DNA from: Tethya wilhelma
Taxonomy: Eukaryota > Porifera > Demospongiae > Tethyida > Tethyidae
Reading direction: 5' to 3'
DNA length: 64,000 nucleotides
Assembly: GCA_964030475.1 (NCBI GenBank)
Contig: CAXIPT010000004.1
Location: forward strand, 6,628,891-6,692,890
The position numbers and the translations under genes are program-made. The notes under the pieces are model-generated. The model was not told the DNA's origin and ran no database searches. It saw only the letters and a program-made list of their open reading frames with translations. Within the stretch, counting starts at the first letter, position 1. Every line of letters begins with the position of its first letter. Below are positions 21,571 through 32,211 of this stretch, piece by piece.

Positions 21571-21830
21571 CAAGTATAAAAAACATTGGAAATGTAACGA
21601 GACACAGGAATGGCTAAATCGTAAAAAGAACGTAAACAAGATGGAATGGCTGTTAGAGTGTAAGGAATTCTTCCTGTGGGCAAAATGAGAGACTCAATAA
21701 GGAGATTGTTAAATGCAGCCCATATAGGAAGAATTCTATGCACTCTAACAGCCATTCTATCTTGTTTGCGTTCTTTTACGATTTAGCCATTCCTGTGTCT
21801 CAGTTACATTTCCAATGTTTTTTATACTTG
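21571..21830. mobile_element. Foldback element F, copy 3
   Basis: The arms match copies 1 and 2 with several differences, for example CAAGTATAAAAAACATTGG. The arms again flank a loop with its own smaller inversion. Confidence 0.85.
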
Positions 21831-23535
21831 TGTAAGATGCCATTGGGCACGGTGAACTCTAAAGTATGTTGTACCTCAGGTGGACGGCAAATAACCTAAG
21901 CTTGTATCTTTTTGTTCATGAACTAAAATCATTATAGCCTACATGAATGATAAATGTCGTGGCCATATAAATTGGTAGACAAAATAGCTTCACAGCTGAA
22001 TTAGCTATTGGCAACTGCAGTAATGCTGGGTGCGCAGATGGATGTTGATACTGCTGGATAAAGAAAGCCGTTAGAAGTTACTACAGCTGAAAATACACTA
22101 AGTGAGACTCCATGATAGGCTGCTGCTAATATAAACTGCCAAGAATGTATGAATGAATGCAGTGGCCATAAAAAACCAGCAGGCAGAATATATATATACT
22201 CTCACAGCTGAATTACACCAACGGATGGCATCAGTACTACTGCATAAGCATTGTAGGGTATTGTGAATATGAGCAGAAAAGAGTCATAGGAGATGTGGCT
22301 AAACTTGACTCAGCTATACGGTTAGATGCCAAGTGAACAATGAGGTACTACCACTGAAGACTAGCATGGTATACTGAACTGATCTTAACGACTGACTACT
22401 GCATGCTGGAATAAAGATTCTGAAGTCAAGACTGACAACGAAAAGCTCAGTAAAGCACGTCATGAGAATACTTATATCAACTATAACCTGAACAAGCAAT
22501 TGGCTGTGGTCTATTCTCGTGCACAACCAATCATGCATTAACATCTATAGAAAGTAGCAACTACTACAATTATAGCATCTATAGCGATGCAAGGTAGTGA
22601 AGTGAGGTGATTAAGTAATCTTTGTATGCATATAATAACATTACTTTGATCAGGTGCTATAAGTTCAACCATGCACCATACCAAAATCAATATGACTTCA
22701 GGCGAGAGTCAACATATTAAAGTCAATCAAACTGCTCGTGCCGCCCCAACGATGCATTGCATCACTTAGTAATAATTATGTGTTTGCTGTTAGAGAGAGA
22801 AAACAGCTTTAGTGCTAATACCGGTGGACTCTACATGTGCAGTATGTGTCTCTTACCAAAGGTGCATAATTCTGCTGGTGATGGTACATTTCAGGTATAA
22901 TGTTTGTTTTTTACTTTAAAATACGTCTATTTTATACGCGTAGATTACCACTATTGGAAAGACCATGTTAAAGCTGTTGAGTGAGCATCAAAAGTTTCAT
23001 AAAGCACAGCAAGTTACTTAACAGCTTGCTACCTTGTGGTGATGTCTAATTGATTTTGTATTTAGCCCAACCCCTTGGGCAGGGCCAGGCCAGCAGAACC
23101 CCCACATATTCCCATCATTACTCCTAGGTAAAATTGACTGATGCACGGAAGCATCATCATATCTTTGTAGTAATTTCTGATGTATAATACTTTAATACAC
23201 TGCATGATACTTTATTGAAAACAATTTTAAAAATCTGCTGGTTTCTTTCTTTGCACAACTCTCACAAATATAGTCCTCTGGCTCTTCAGAGTCATTCTAC
23301 ACAAATAGAATGGAACCAGGCCTCACAGCCTATTCACATTTAAACTTCAGCTGTTCTCGACTACCACAAACACCACTATGGTACTGTAACAGTGAGTCAA
23401 AGGGTGGACTGGAGCTTTGCTCACTGGTTCCTTATCTTACTGAGCTTTCTACGTTACGAGTTGCAGTGGCCTTTGCAGCTACTCTCTTACTGTTCTTTTA
23501 TATTGTCTTTAAGTGGTCTACCCAAATCTTTCACT
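21831..23535. other. No recognised gene
   Basis: No domain is recognised. The 86-codon frame at 23310-23570 has a hydrophobic stretch (AVAFAATLLLFFYIVF) but no start context, splice site or family match that I can support, and its 3' end overlaps a repeat shared with 34.7 kb. Confidence 0.4.
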
Positions 23536-23539
23536 CACT

Positions 23540-23772
23540 GAGTCATCTTTGGCCAGAATTTAACTGTTAAAAGCTTTATTTTTGCTGCTACAAAACTTTA
23601 GGGAGCGTTTGATCTAGCGAGCGCTTGCTGCGATTCAATTTAATGAATGGGAGGGGCTAAAATTAGCTAATTAAGTGGGTGTGGTTTCCAGTCGCACAAA
23701 CTTTTCCGGCGCGCTTCACGCGCAATATTTTTATTTCTCCCTCTTTTCTAAAATCTTGGCTACGACCCTGGT
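23540..23772 (+). mobile_element. Miniature hAT element inside gypsy A gag, copy 1
   Basis: From TCATCTTTGGCCAGAATTTA to TCTAAAATCTTGGCTACGACC, the sequence matches the right two thirds of the element at 34601-34931. It ends immediately before the same gag codons (GTGACTGCCTGG here). The left end of the element is not seen, so this gypsy copy is truncated within it or diverges. Confidence 0.75.
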
Positions 23773-24673
23773 GACTGCCTGGTAGGTGGATTGAGAAGTG
23801 AGGGCACACGGAGATGCTTACTCACAGAATCAACATTTACTCTAGCTACTGCTGTAAGTATCGCACAAAGCATGGAGGCAGCCCACAAGAACACACAGTC
23901 AATGAAGGCAGCGCCGCCTGACCTACCTGTTGGTTTTGTGCAAGGTGGAAAACCAAGCTACCATGGTAAGAAGAAGAAATGCTTACCTGGTAAACAAACC
24001 AGTCAAACCGGTCAAACCACAGCCACAAAGCCATGTCATTGTTGTGGTAGTACAAATCACACTGGTCAAGGTTGTGTACATAGAGACACCGTTTGCCACA
24101 AGTGTAAGAAAAGAGGCCATCTGGCCTGAGTGTGTGGTAATACGAGAAGGCAAGCCAACCACAGCCAACACCATATTGAGGATGATGCTGATGAAGATAA
24201 GAATTCAGACTCACCTGAACACAATTTCATGACCACAGAGTACTCTATTATCAATAGAGTTGGAGCACCACCAGTGAAGCCTTACAAGGTTACTCTGCAG
24301 TTGAACAGTCAAGCAGTGGAAATGGAAATAGACACTGGTGCTGCAGTTACATTGATTTCGTCCAAACTACAGAAGAAATTGTTTCTGCAAGCAAAGTTAA
24401 AGGCTTCGAGCATTCGATTGTCTACCTATACATCATAGATGATCAAGAATGTTGGAGAGATGACAAGTGACTGTATCTCATGGTGAATACGTTGGAGAGC
24501 ACCTCCTGTACGTTGCTGGCCCTGCTCTTTTGGATCGTGACTGGCTGAAAGATTTGCGTCTGGATTCCAGTATCAAGCACCTGAGTTGTCCACTGTCAGC
24601 CGATCAGGTACAAAAGAAGTATGCAGACATGTTTGAGGAAGGCCTCGGAGAACTGAAGAACTCAACAGCATGA
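23773..24673 (+). pseudogene. Gypsy A copy 1: gag zinc knuckles and protease
   Basis: The gag tail carries two zinc-knuckle-like segments (CHCCGSTNHTGQGC, then CHKCKKRGH). A retropepsin domain follows with the catalytic IDTGAA at about 24330. Relative to copy 2 the reading frame is broken by TGA at 24127-24129, TAG at 24436-24438 and a one-base insertion near 24465. A further in-frame TGA lies at 24671-24673, just before the reverse transcriptase. The capsid region is missing upstream. Confidence 0.85.
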
Positions 24674-27409
24674 TTGAAACTGAAAGACAATGCCCAACCA
24701 CGCAATTGTCGTCCACGCCCTGCTTTAAAAGATGCAACAAGCCGTGAGTTGGATCGTTTGGAAGAAAACGGAGTGTTGCAGAAGGTGGAACATAGTGACT
24801 GGGCAACACCTATTGTTCCGGTGCCCAAGAAGAATGGTGAGATTCGCATTTGTGGTGACTACAAGGTCACACTTAATCCTGCATTACAAGTGGACCAATA
24901 CCCGCTGCCATCACCTAATGATCTGATGGCGTGCCTAGCAGGTGGAAAGAGTTTTACTAAGCTCGATTTGACATCTGCTTATCAGCAGATACCTCTGGAT
25001 GCTGAGTCTCGGAAGTTGACAACGATCAACACTCACAAGGGATTGTACGAATTTACTCGTCTACCTTTTGGCATCGCATCAGCTCCGGCAATTTTTCAAC
25101 GTGAGATGGATAAGATTCTGAGAGGAATTACTCATGTGATTTGCTACCTCGATGATATCCTCATCACAGGTGAAACTGACGAGGAGCACTCCAAGACATT
25201 GGAGGAGGTGTTGAAGCGACTTAGACAGCACGGTCTTCGTCTTCGTCTGGACAAGTGCCGATTTTTCCAACCAAGAGTAGAATACTTGGGTTTTACAGTG
25301 GATGCTACTGGCGTACACACAACAGAGAAGAAAGTGCAAGCTATCAAGGACGCACCGACACCTAAAAATGTGCGTGAGTTGAGATCATTTCTTGGCATTA
25401 TTAATTATTATGCTAAGTTTGTACCTTCATTGTCCTGTATTTTGGCACCCCTGAATGACCTCCTTAAAGCAGGAAAACGATGGGTGTGGTCCCCTGCTTG
25501 TCGCAAAGCTTTTAACGAAGCTAAGGAGAAGATTACACAAGCCCCAATTCTTGCTCATTTTGATCCTAAATTGCCTTTGTCGCTAGCTGCAGATGCTTCA
25601 CAGTTTGGCATCGGTGCTGTAATCTCTCACACGTACCCCGATGGTACAGAACGCCCGATTGCTTATGCTTCTCGTACACTCAAGCCAAGTGAACGTAACT
25701 ACGCTCAAATAGAAAAGGAAGCATTGTCGCTAATATTTGGAGTACAAAAGTTTCATCAGTACCTCTATGGCCATCCCTTTACTCTCATCACCGACCACAA
25801 GCCGCTAACAACAATACTTGGTCCTAAAACTGGCATCCCAACCTTAGCAGCTGCTCGACTTCAACGGTGGGCTATCATTCTTTCAGCACATACTTATGAG
25901 ATTCGTTTTCGTCCAACAGCTGAGCATGGAAATGCTGACGCTTTGTCTCGCCTCCCCTTGTCAACTATTACAAGCGAGAGCTGTTCAATTGCTGATTGTG
26001 TTGGTGAGGAAGATGATGCCACTGTTTTTAACATCGCTCAATTGGATGCATTACCAGTACAAGCAGCAGACCTAGCACAAGCTACACAAGAAGATCCACT
26101 GTTGCGGAAAGTGTTGGAATATACACAGAAGGGCTGGCCAAAACAAATTCCTGATGTATTGAAACCATACTTCACAAAGAGAAATGAACTTTCCACCGAA
26201 GAAGGTTGTATTTACAGAGGCATTCGTGTAGTAATTCCATTGAAATTGAGAGACCAAATTTTGCAGGAACTGCATAGGGGTCATCAAGGCATAGTGAGGA
26301 TGAAGTCCCTCGCCCGGAGTCACGTCTGGTGGCCTACTATTGACACCCAGATTGAGGAGAATGTAAAGTCATGCTCTAGTTGTCAAGAGCTCAGTCATGC
26401 TCCAGCGAAGGCTCCACTCCATCCTTGGGAATGGCCGATGTCACCATGGCAACGTATCCACATTGATTTTGCAGGTCCCATTGATGGAAGAATGCTGCTA
26501 GTGATAGTGGATGCACATTCGAAATGGCCTGAGATTTGCATCATGAAGAGTACAACAGCCACTAACACTGTGAACGAACTTCGTCAAGTGTTTTCCCGTT
26601 ATGGATTACCTCAGCAGGTTGTCTCAGATAATGGTCCCCAGTTTATCTCTGAGGAGTTTGAACAGTTTTTGAAGAGTAATGTGGTGAAACACATTCGTTC
26701 AGCACCTTATCACCCTGCGTCGAATGGTGCTGCGGAGAGACTTGTACAAACTGTGAAACAATCTGTCAAGTCTGATTTGAGGAAAGGGGAATCTTTGGAA
26801 AAGGCTGTTTGTTCATTTTTGTTGCAGTATCGCACCACGCCACATGCTACTACTGGAGCTACTCCAAGTATGTTGTTCTATGGCAGGAACATTCGCACTC
26901 GTTTGGATCTGTTAAAACCCACTGTGTCTGTCAGAGTCAAGGGAGAGCAGGAGCGCCAAAAACTCCAGCATGATTCGAAAGCTAGAGATCGTGAATTGGC
27001 GATTGAACAGTCGGTGTGGACTAGGAATTACCGAGATGGTCCAAAGTGGGTTAAAGGAGTGGTGGTGGACCGTTTAGGTCCTGTCTCGTACTTGGTAAAA
27101 CTTCCTACTGGTGAATTGTGGAGGAGGCATATTGATCAGCTCCGAGCTGCCGTTAATGGAAACATGTCTGTTGAAGATGCCGAGGAGATTGAAGTTTTCC
27201 CTTCAACTACTGCAGTTCCAAACACTCCACCTGTGATGCCTCATCCTTCATCTGATTCGGCAGAGCAAGGCTCTTCGACTCAAGAGACCAACCCAGAGAA
27301 CACTGGTCGTCGTTACCCAGCTAGGGTTCGTAAACCTCCGGAGTACTTTTCGTACTTACTGATTCCAGATCCTTCGTTTTTAGGAGGGAGGAGTTGTGAT
27401 GTATGTTGA
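24674..27409 (+). CDS. Gypsy A copy 1 pol: RT, RNase H, integrase
   Basis: An uninterrupted 911-codon frame encodes the Ty3/gypsy order. Reverse transcriptase has YLDD near residue 160 and LPFGIASAP before it. RNase H has the AADASQFGIGAV start near residue 305. An HHCC finger lies at about residues 530-570, and the integrase core has its Asp, Asp and Glu near residues 597, 650 and 688 (VSDNGPQF, NGAAERLVQ). A tail to the stop overlaps the 3' LTR by about 15 bases. It has no own initiator and depends on the broken gag-protease upstream, so despite its open frame the element is probably not functional. The purine tract GGAGGGAGGAG directly precedes the LTR. Confidence 0.93.
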   Translation: MKLKDNAQPRNCRPRPALKDATSRELDRLEENGVLQKVEHSDWATPIVPVPKKNGEIRICGDYKVTLNPALQVDQYPLPSPNDLMACLAGGKSFTKLDLTSAYQQIPLDAESRKLTTINTHKGLYEFTRLPFGIASAPAIFQREMDKILRGITHVICYLDDILITGETDEEHSKTLEEVLKRLRQHGLRLRLDKCRFFQPRVEYLGFTVDATGVHTTEKKVQAIKDAPTPKNVRELRSFLGIINYYAKFVPSLSCILAPLNDLLKAGKRWVWSPACRKAFNEAKEKITQAPILAHFDPKLPLSLAADASQFGIGAVISHTYPDGTERPIAYASRTLKPSERNYAQIEKEALSLIFGVQKFHQYLYGHPFTLITDHKPLTTILGPKTGIPTLAAARLQRWAIILSAHTYEIRFRPTAEHGNADALSRLPLSTITSESCSIADCVGEEDDATVFNIAQLDALPVQAADLAQATQEDPLLRKVLEYTQKGWPKQIPDVLKPYFTKRNELSTEEGCIYRGIRVVIPLKLRDQILQELHRGHQGIVRMKSLARSHVWWPTIDTQIEENVKSCSSCQELSHAPAKAPLHPWEWPMSPWQRIHIDFAGPIDGRMLLVIVDAHSKWPEICIMKSTTATNTVNELRQVFSRYGLPQQVVSDNGPQFISEEFEQFLKSNVVKHIRSAPYHPASNGAAERLVQTVKQSVKSDLRKGESLEKAVCSFLLQYRTTPHATTGATPSMLFYGRNIRTRLDLLKPTVSVRVKGEQERQKLQHDSKARDRELAIEQSVWTRNYRDGPKWVKGVVVDRLGPVSYLVKLPTGELWRRHIDQLRAAVNGNMSVEDAEEIEVFPSTTAVPNTPPVMPHPSSDSAEQGSSTQETNPENTGRRYPARVRKPPEYFSYLLIPDPSFLGGRSCDVC

Positions 27410-27610
27410 CTCTAAGACTATGTGTAGTATACTGTACTCTGAACTGTGTAGTGTAATGTAATTAGTAAGTTGTGCTTATGACGTCATTAATTAACTAGTG
27501 TATTTAAAGCTATTGGTTTGTGCAACTGTTCAGTCTGTGACTGTTATTCAAGAATACTATTGTTGACTGGTATATAGAGCGCTAGCATGCCTACGGACGA
27601 GGACAGAACA
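27395..27610 (+). repeat. Gypsy A 3' LTR, copy 1
   Basis: It begins TGTGATGTATGTTGACTC after the purine tract and runs to GGACAGAACA. The last ten or so bases seen in copies 2 and 3 (GATTTTGTCACA) are absent. No 5' LTR of this copy lies in the window. Confidence 0.85.
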
Positions 27611-28440
27611 CCAGTCACTTAGTACTAGAATAATATTAATATTCATGAATTATGAATAACATTACATGTAGTGGTTATGTTCACTAACATAATTATGCAC
27701 TAAGATTAAAACTTGACATTGCAGAACTCGATCAAACCACTTCCGCCCAGCCACAGCAGCATAGATTGGATCCAGTGTTTTGGGGCAATGATCTCCATAC
27801 GGTCCTGGCTGAGAGGTTCCCAACCAAGCTACCCCATGATTGTCAAAGCTGTACAGAAGCATGAGGGTCTTCATTGGGCAATGTAGTACAGAAAGAAGGC
27901 TAGTCTCTTGACTGGGATATCTTCGACTTATCCCTGTATGCAGATTGATTCATAAAGGCAACTGTGTACTCTGCATCATGTCTAGATGAACACAACACAG
28001 ACAATTGCCCATCAAGGGTTATGCCAATGGTGATGTGGACTCCCCAGACCACCCTCATCCTCCATACCCACCTTGTCACAATTCCAAGCACCAGCACCCT
28101 AGGCCATTTGCTTCCTCGAGTGCACAAAAAAGGCCAATGATGAGTGGCTGGCAGCAGAACATACCCCCAATTTGTGAAAAGTTTAACTCCATCCATGGAA
28201 CACGTGCGATTTCCCAACGTGCAACTATAGGTATGTATGCTGTGTGTGCGATGGGACAGAAAGTCATTTCAGGGCCATATATGCAAGATGGCTACTTCCA
28301 CCCAAGGGCCTACAGGGAGTGGCCCCCCCTCCACCAAATTTTATTTAGGACAAGGTCGAGGGAAATGCTAAAACCCATGCCTGAGGTGGCAACAGCTAGT
28401 GTTCATTTTTTCAAACTATATATGTCACAATACATTACTA
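27611..28440 (-). other. Unidentified stretch, possible exon on minus strand
   Basis: On the minus strand, 27725-27870 reads SFDNHGVAWLGTSQPGPYGD then HCPKTLDPIYAAVAGRKWFD, a composition that looks protein-coding rather than random. I do not recognise the family and cannot assign both splice sites. A different minus frame at 27900-28050 (QSAYRDKSK) may be part of the same degraded gene. The plus-strand 146-codon frame overlapping this region is less convincing. Confidence 0.3.
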
Positions 28441-28820
28441 CTTAGGTATAATAAAAAAATTCATTAAAATAGCAATGTAGGAATGGGCAGTGCATTAAAA
28501 AGTATTGGAACAAGGCATACCTCTATTTCGGCACATGACTACTTATTCTTGATTCTTCATATGCTATAGGATTCTAGAAGTGGCATAAATGCAATGATCT
28601 GTACAATAGTTCTGTAGTTTATTATTGCATTGGTTCGAATTAGCAGGCTAAGCAGTAGAGTAAACTGTTAACAGACAGGCAACTTAAACTGGACTGCCAG
28701 CCAAGGGTTGGGTATAAAAAATGAAGTAGTCATGTGCTGAAATTGAGATATGCCTTGTTACAATACTTTTTATGCACTGCCCATTCCTATTTTTTGAAAT
28801 TTTTACTACTTGTTCATTCA
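28441..28820. mobile_element. Element C foldback copy
   Basis: The arms are inverted. The left arm holds GGAATGGGCAGTGC and TTTCGGCACATGACTACTT, the right AAGTAGTCATGTGC and GCACTGCCCATTCCTA, followed by GAAATTTTTACTACTTGTTC. The loop of about 200 bp is AT-rich and contains no gene. Confidence 0.85.
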
Positions 28821-28929
28821 CTTTTTTAGCACTACAGTGTGGAAACTATTAGAGACTTGTGAGTCCCTACAAAAAGCTTAACTATATCTATGCACTTCAC
28901 TATACTGGAGGAGGCTAATGTGCATGCAC

Positions 28930-29556
28930 AAATAATGCCACTCAGTGGCGTATCCAGGATTTCAGTTATGGGGGTGCTGATATAATGCGGGCGCGAAGCG
29001 CCCGGAAATTTTTGGTAGCCACGGCCACTTTTTATCACGTGAGCAAAATTATTAATAGTTATTCATGCGATTGCAGCGGAGATGGCATCGTGTTCAGCAG
29101 TTTTTTCACCCTTTTCCCCAATCTTATGTAAAATTTCACTCTTTAAAGTGAATTTAAAGTCTTATCAGCTTATATTTTATTTATTTCAATTTCAAGTAAG
29201 TCAGTTAAGAAGTAAGTAAATACAATAGGAAAACAAAAATTGCCCTATTGTGGCTTCCCACTAGCGCTCTCTATGAGTGCTGAGGAATGTTTTTGTGAGT
29301 TTTTGGTTTTGCATGCAGTTGGTAACCTAAAGCCTGAATCTGGGCAACTTTGAACATTTAAGGTTAGTGTATTTTGAGTGGGCGGTACTTTTGCTATCGC
29401 TAATTTAATTAGTGAATCGTGAAGGGGTGTGTCCAAGATTTCTATATCAAAACATACAATTGAAAATAAAAGTGTTCAGGAGGTGCTGGAGATCATTTTC
29501 GTGCAAAAACTAGCGACCGGAAGTTGCCTTCGAACAAGTGACCGGAAATTAGACCA
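28930..29556. mobile_element. hAT-type terminal remnant and dispersed repeat
   Basis: CAGTGGCGTATCCAGGATTTC near 28934 resembles the termini of the miniature hAT elements at 23.7 and 34.6 kb. Sequence 29260-29370 (GAGTGCTGAGGAA, TTTTTGTGAG, TTGCATGC) is repeated at 43180-43290. It stops at the single n at 29557. No gene is present. Confidence 0.5.
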
Positions 29557-29557
29557 N

Positions 29558-29735
29558 CAATAGTTTGAAATGTATTCTTGAATAACAGTCACAGACTGAA
29601 CAGTTACACAAAACCAATAGCTTTAAATACACTAGTTAATTAATGACGTCATAAGCCCAAGTTAATAATTACATTACACTACACAGTTCAGAGTACAGTA
29701 TAGTACACATAGTCTTAGAGTCAACATACATCACA
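29558..29735 (-). repeat. Gypsy A LTR fragment
   Basis: The minus strand begins TGTGATGTATGTTGACTC and extends to the internal ATTCAAGAATAC region, where it is cut by the single n at 29557. No gypsy internal sequence adjoins it; a DIRS-like fragment follows immediately at 29745. Confidence 0.85.
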
Positions 29736-29744
29736 AGTAAGAAC

Positions 29745-30240
29745 TTGATCCATGTTCCATGTAATAGCATTGCTTGGTTGCGGAGGATGGGAATTGAAAA
29801 TGCCCTTCATTAAACATGATATAAGCTAGAGGATGTTTTCTGACCACCACTCCATCAATGGGCAAGTCATGGAGGTAGCAGAACGATATGAATTCAAGGT
29901 ACGATACTGCTTGCCTTCAGCAAATTGACATGCAAGGAAATCCAAAATCCCTCCTAAAGGAGCACAAACAGAGCTGTACCCTCTTGAGGAGCACCACTGC
30001 TCCCAACTGCAGGGCTGTCTCAGTAGACTTCTGCCATGAAGACAAGATGAGGGTTGCTGCTTGACTTGAAATTCCTTGACGACTGAGGGTATTCCTGATA
30101 TTGGCCACGCGGCTAGATTCAACTGATGAGACAGGGGATGAATCACATTGAGATGATTTGTTAGTAGAGTAGGCATCCTCGGTAGGAGGAGAGGCTTCCT
30201 GAAGAGCATTGACAGGAGCACAGCAAATTATTGCTGAGCA
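29745..30240 (-). pseudogene. DIRS-like tyrosine recombinase fragment
   Basis: Two overlapping minus frames together give a recombinase N-terminal region: TLSRQGISSQAATLILSSWQ in one frame, then WCSSRGYSSVCAPLGGILDF and QFAEGKQYRTLNSYRSA in the next. This is the core-binding part that precedes the catalytic domain. The frame shift between them and the absence of the catalytic Arg and Tyr region show it is a dead, truncated copy. Confidence 0.8.
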
Positions 30241-30842
30241 ATCAGTACCAACTTCTCAACTCTTTCTCGCTGCATCTTGGACAGGCATCTGCCTATCAAT
30301 GAGAATGGAGGGAAAGCATATTCCTTCAGGCTCTTCCATGCATGAGTGGACAGAGCATCGCCGGTTGCTATATTGAGCCCGGATCTGGTTTTCAGCTTTT
30401 ATACAGTAGAAGCTGTGCTGAGAGCCTTGAGGCGAACAGATCCACCTGACATGGGCCTAATATTCTCATCACCTGTTGGAAGATCTGAGGATCCAATCTC
30501 CATTCTGAGCTGTCCCCCTTCATTCGTGACTCGTGGTCTGCCTCCACATTCTGTGAGCCTGGAAGGTGCTCCACTGACAGAAAAATTTTCCTCTTTAGAC
30601 TCTGACCCCAAATCTGGGATGTGATCCCCATCAGGATCTTCGAATGGGTTCCACCCATCCATATGATGAAATAGACTGCCATCATGTTGTCTATCTTCAA
30701 CTTGACATGAATCTCCTTCCTGTCTCTCACAAACGTCTGCAATCCAATAGTAGCTCCTTAATTGGCATTGATGTGAAGTTGAGACTCTTGAAAGGACCAT
30801 GCACTGATTTTTCCCAGAAGAAAAGTATTGTATAAATCTCAT
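30241..30842 (-). pseudogene. DIRS-like RNase H region
   Basis: The minus frame 30392-30742 contains KLKIDNMMAVYFI, SVEHLPGSQNVEADHESR and the downstream block VMRILGPCQVDLFASRLSAQL, the standard pattern after reverse transcriptase in DIRS-like elements. The linker to the recombinase (AWKSLKEYAFPPFSLIDRQM) follows at 30300-30360 in order. The domain order RNase H then recombinase matches intact elements. Frameshifts break it into three frames. Confidence 0.8.
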
Positions 30843-30882
30843 TAGTTTGCTTCCAGCAGCATTCTCAAACCAGATGGACTTT

Positions 30883-30977
30883 TAGCCTTGTTCCCAGGCT
30901 CCTCCTTTGCGAATATTTCTCTGATTCCTTATTTTCGAAGAAAATATTCGCAAAGGAGGAGCCTGGGAACGAGGCTA
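30883..30977. repeat. Near-perfect 35-bp inverted repeat
   Basis: The left arm TAGCCTTGTTCCCAGGCTCC continues to GCGAATATTT. After a loop of about 20 bases the right arm repeats it in reverse with one mismatch. A cruciform-forming foldback end is likely, and it is followed a few bases later by the single n at 30989. Confidence 0.9.
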
Positions 30978-30989
30978 ATGGACTTTAGN

Positions 30990-31310
30990 GATATGCTTGA
31001 TTGAATTAATTGAATTAATTAAGATTACCATCGTTTAATTAAAAATTTGTGATTCAGAAAAAAGGATTCTTAAAATTTTTTATTTTTGTTCGAGAACTTC
31101 CTTTACTATATGGCTTCATGTTGTGTGAGTTTCGTCCTGGGACCGCAGTGGGATGAGGAGCTATTAACTCGATTATTACCTAAGGTAAGGTAAAAATCAC
31201 TTTAGTGGAGCACTTTAACAAGGCAAAACACTATTTGAGATGACTTAAAAGGCTTTGTATTTATTCAGATAACTCGTCTAATGTGTTTTTTTTCTGTTAT
31301 ATACTCAAAA
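30990..31310 (+). repeat. Repeat E, copy 1, with exon-like ORF
   Basis: Repeat E starts GATATGCTTGATTGAATTAA and includes AATTAAAAATTTGTGATTC and CTTTACTATATGGCTTCATG. Inside, 31110-31184 is an ATG-initiated 25-codon frame ending in AAG before GTAAGG, like a first coding exon with a donor. Inverted copies lie at 33993-34365 and 53120-53700. Confidence 0.8.
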
Positions 31311-31914
31311 TCTACGAAAATGAATTGTATATGAAAACAAGGCACATGAAGATAATATCAAGCTTTTTTCTTGTGCATATGTGTCAACTTAATAATTCTA
31401 CAACCATATCGCTGGAAAACAAGTTTTTAAAATACTGCTTCTTGTGGATTTAGAATTAAAAATTTTGTTTGAGTTGTTTGGGTTGTACAGCACAACAGGT
31501 AGATGGGGAAATGAATAATCACAATTATGGTAGGATGTTATGATAGCTAGTGAGTCAAGGTTTCGCTAGGATATGTGCTCTGGAGTGAGACAATATACTT
31601 TGTACAGTTGAAATTTCCCTCTTTATTTTTGAACTTTGGTAAAACTGACCTTGTTTGACTACCATCACGGTAGTGTAATTATTTCTGTTGCTGATGTGCC
31701 CAGAATTGCTACTTTTAATTAAATAAATTAAAACCTCTTTCAATAATTTTATGTACTCAACTAGAGTGACTAACACTACATTAAAAAGTTAAAAGTATTA
31801 TTATAAAGCCTTTTGATTGTGTCAAAGTGTTTTGCCTTGTTTATATGCTCTGCTGGCTGCCTTTTATAGTTTCTCTAGCTAGAAGTTCAATTCACTATAA
31901 TAGGAAGAGTTCAC
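31311..31914. other. No recognised gene
   Basis: AT-rich sequence holds short chance frames only. The stretch near 31815-31845 (GTGTCAAAGTGTTTTGCC) weakly echoes repeat E. Confidence 0.5.
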
Positions 31915-32199
31915 TGTGAAAGGATTTTCTTATTCTTACAGCATAGTTACCAGATGAATACAACTCAGATGATGAACACAACTCAACACACTCTTAAATA
32001 CCCTCGCATTGCACAACCAAATAAAACTGACCAATCAGAATAAAACATGCATGACTTTACTTCTAGAAGATTCTATATTATGCAACATGACACACAAAAA
32101 CAAGTTCTAACCAGTTTTAAAGTGAACAGACATAAACAACCACAAAAACATAACATTTACAAGTTCACAGTTAAGAGTTCTCACACCAGGAATATCACA
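31915..32199 (-). repeat. Gypsy D 3' LTR
   Basis: Read on the minus strand it begins TGTGATATTCCTGG directly after a purine tract (GGAAGGAGGAAT) and ends CCTTTCACA, giving TGTGA and TCACA inverted termini. The left boundary is inferred from these termini because no second copy is present. Confidence 0.7.
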
Positions 32200-32211
32200 A
32201 TTCCTCCTTCC

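Noticed and set aside
23310..23570. Possible small membrane protein
   Set aside because: It has one hydrophobic run, but its end overlaps a repeat shared with 34.7 kb and nothing supports a gene.
24127..24129. Read-through TGA between gag and protease of gypsy A
   Set aside because: Copy 2 has AGA here, and copy 1 has further stops and a frameshift close by, so decay is the better explanation.
28005..28445. 146-codon plus-strand ORF
   Set aside because: It overlaps more coding-like minus-strand frames, has no domain, and is rich in His and Pro as an antisense frame often is.
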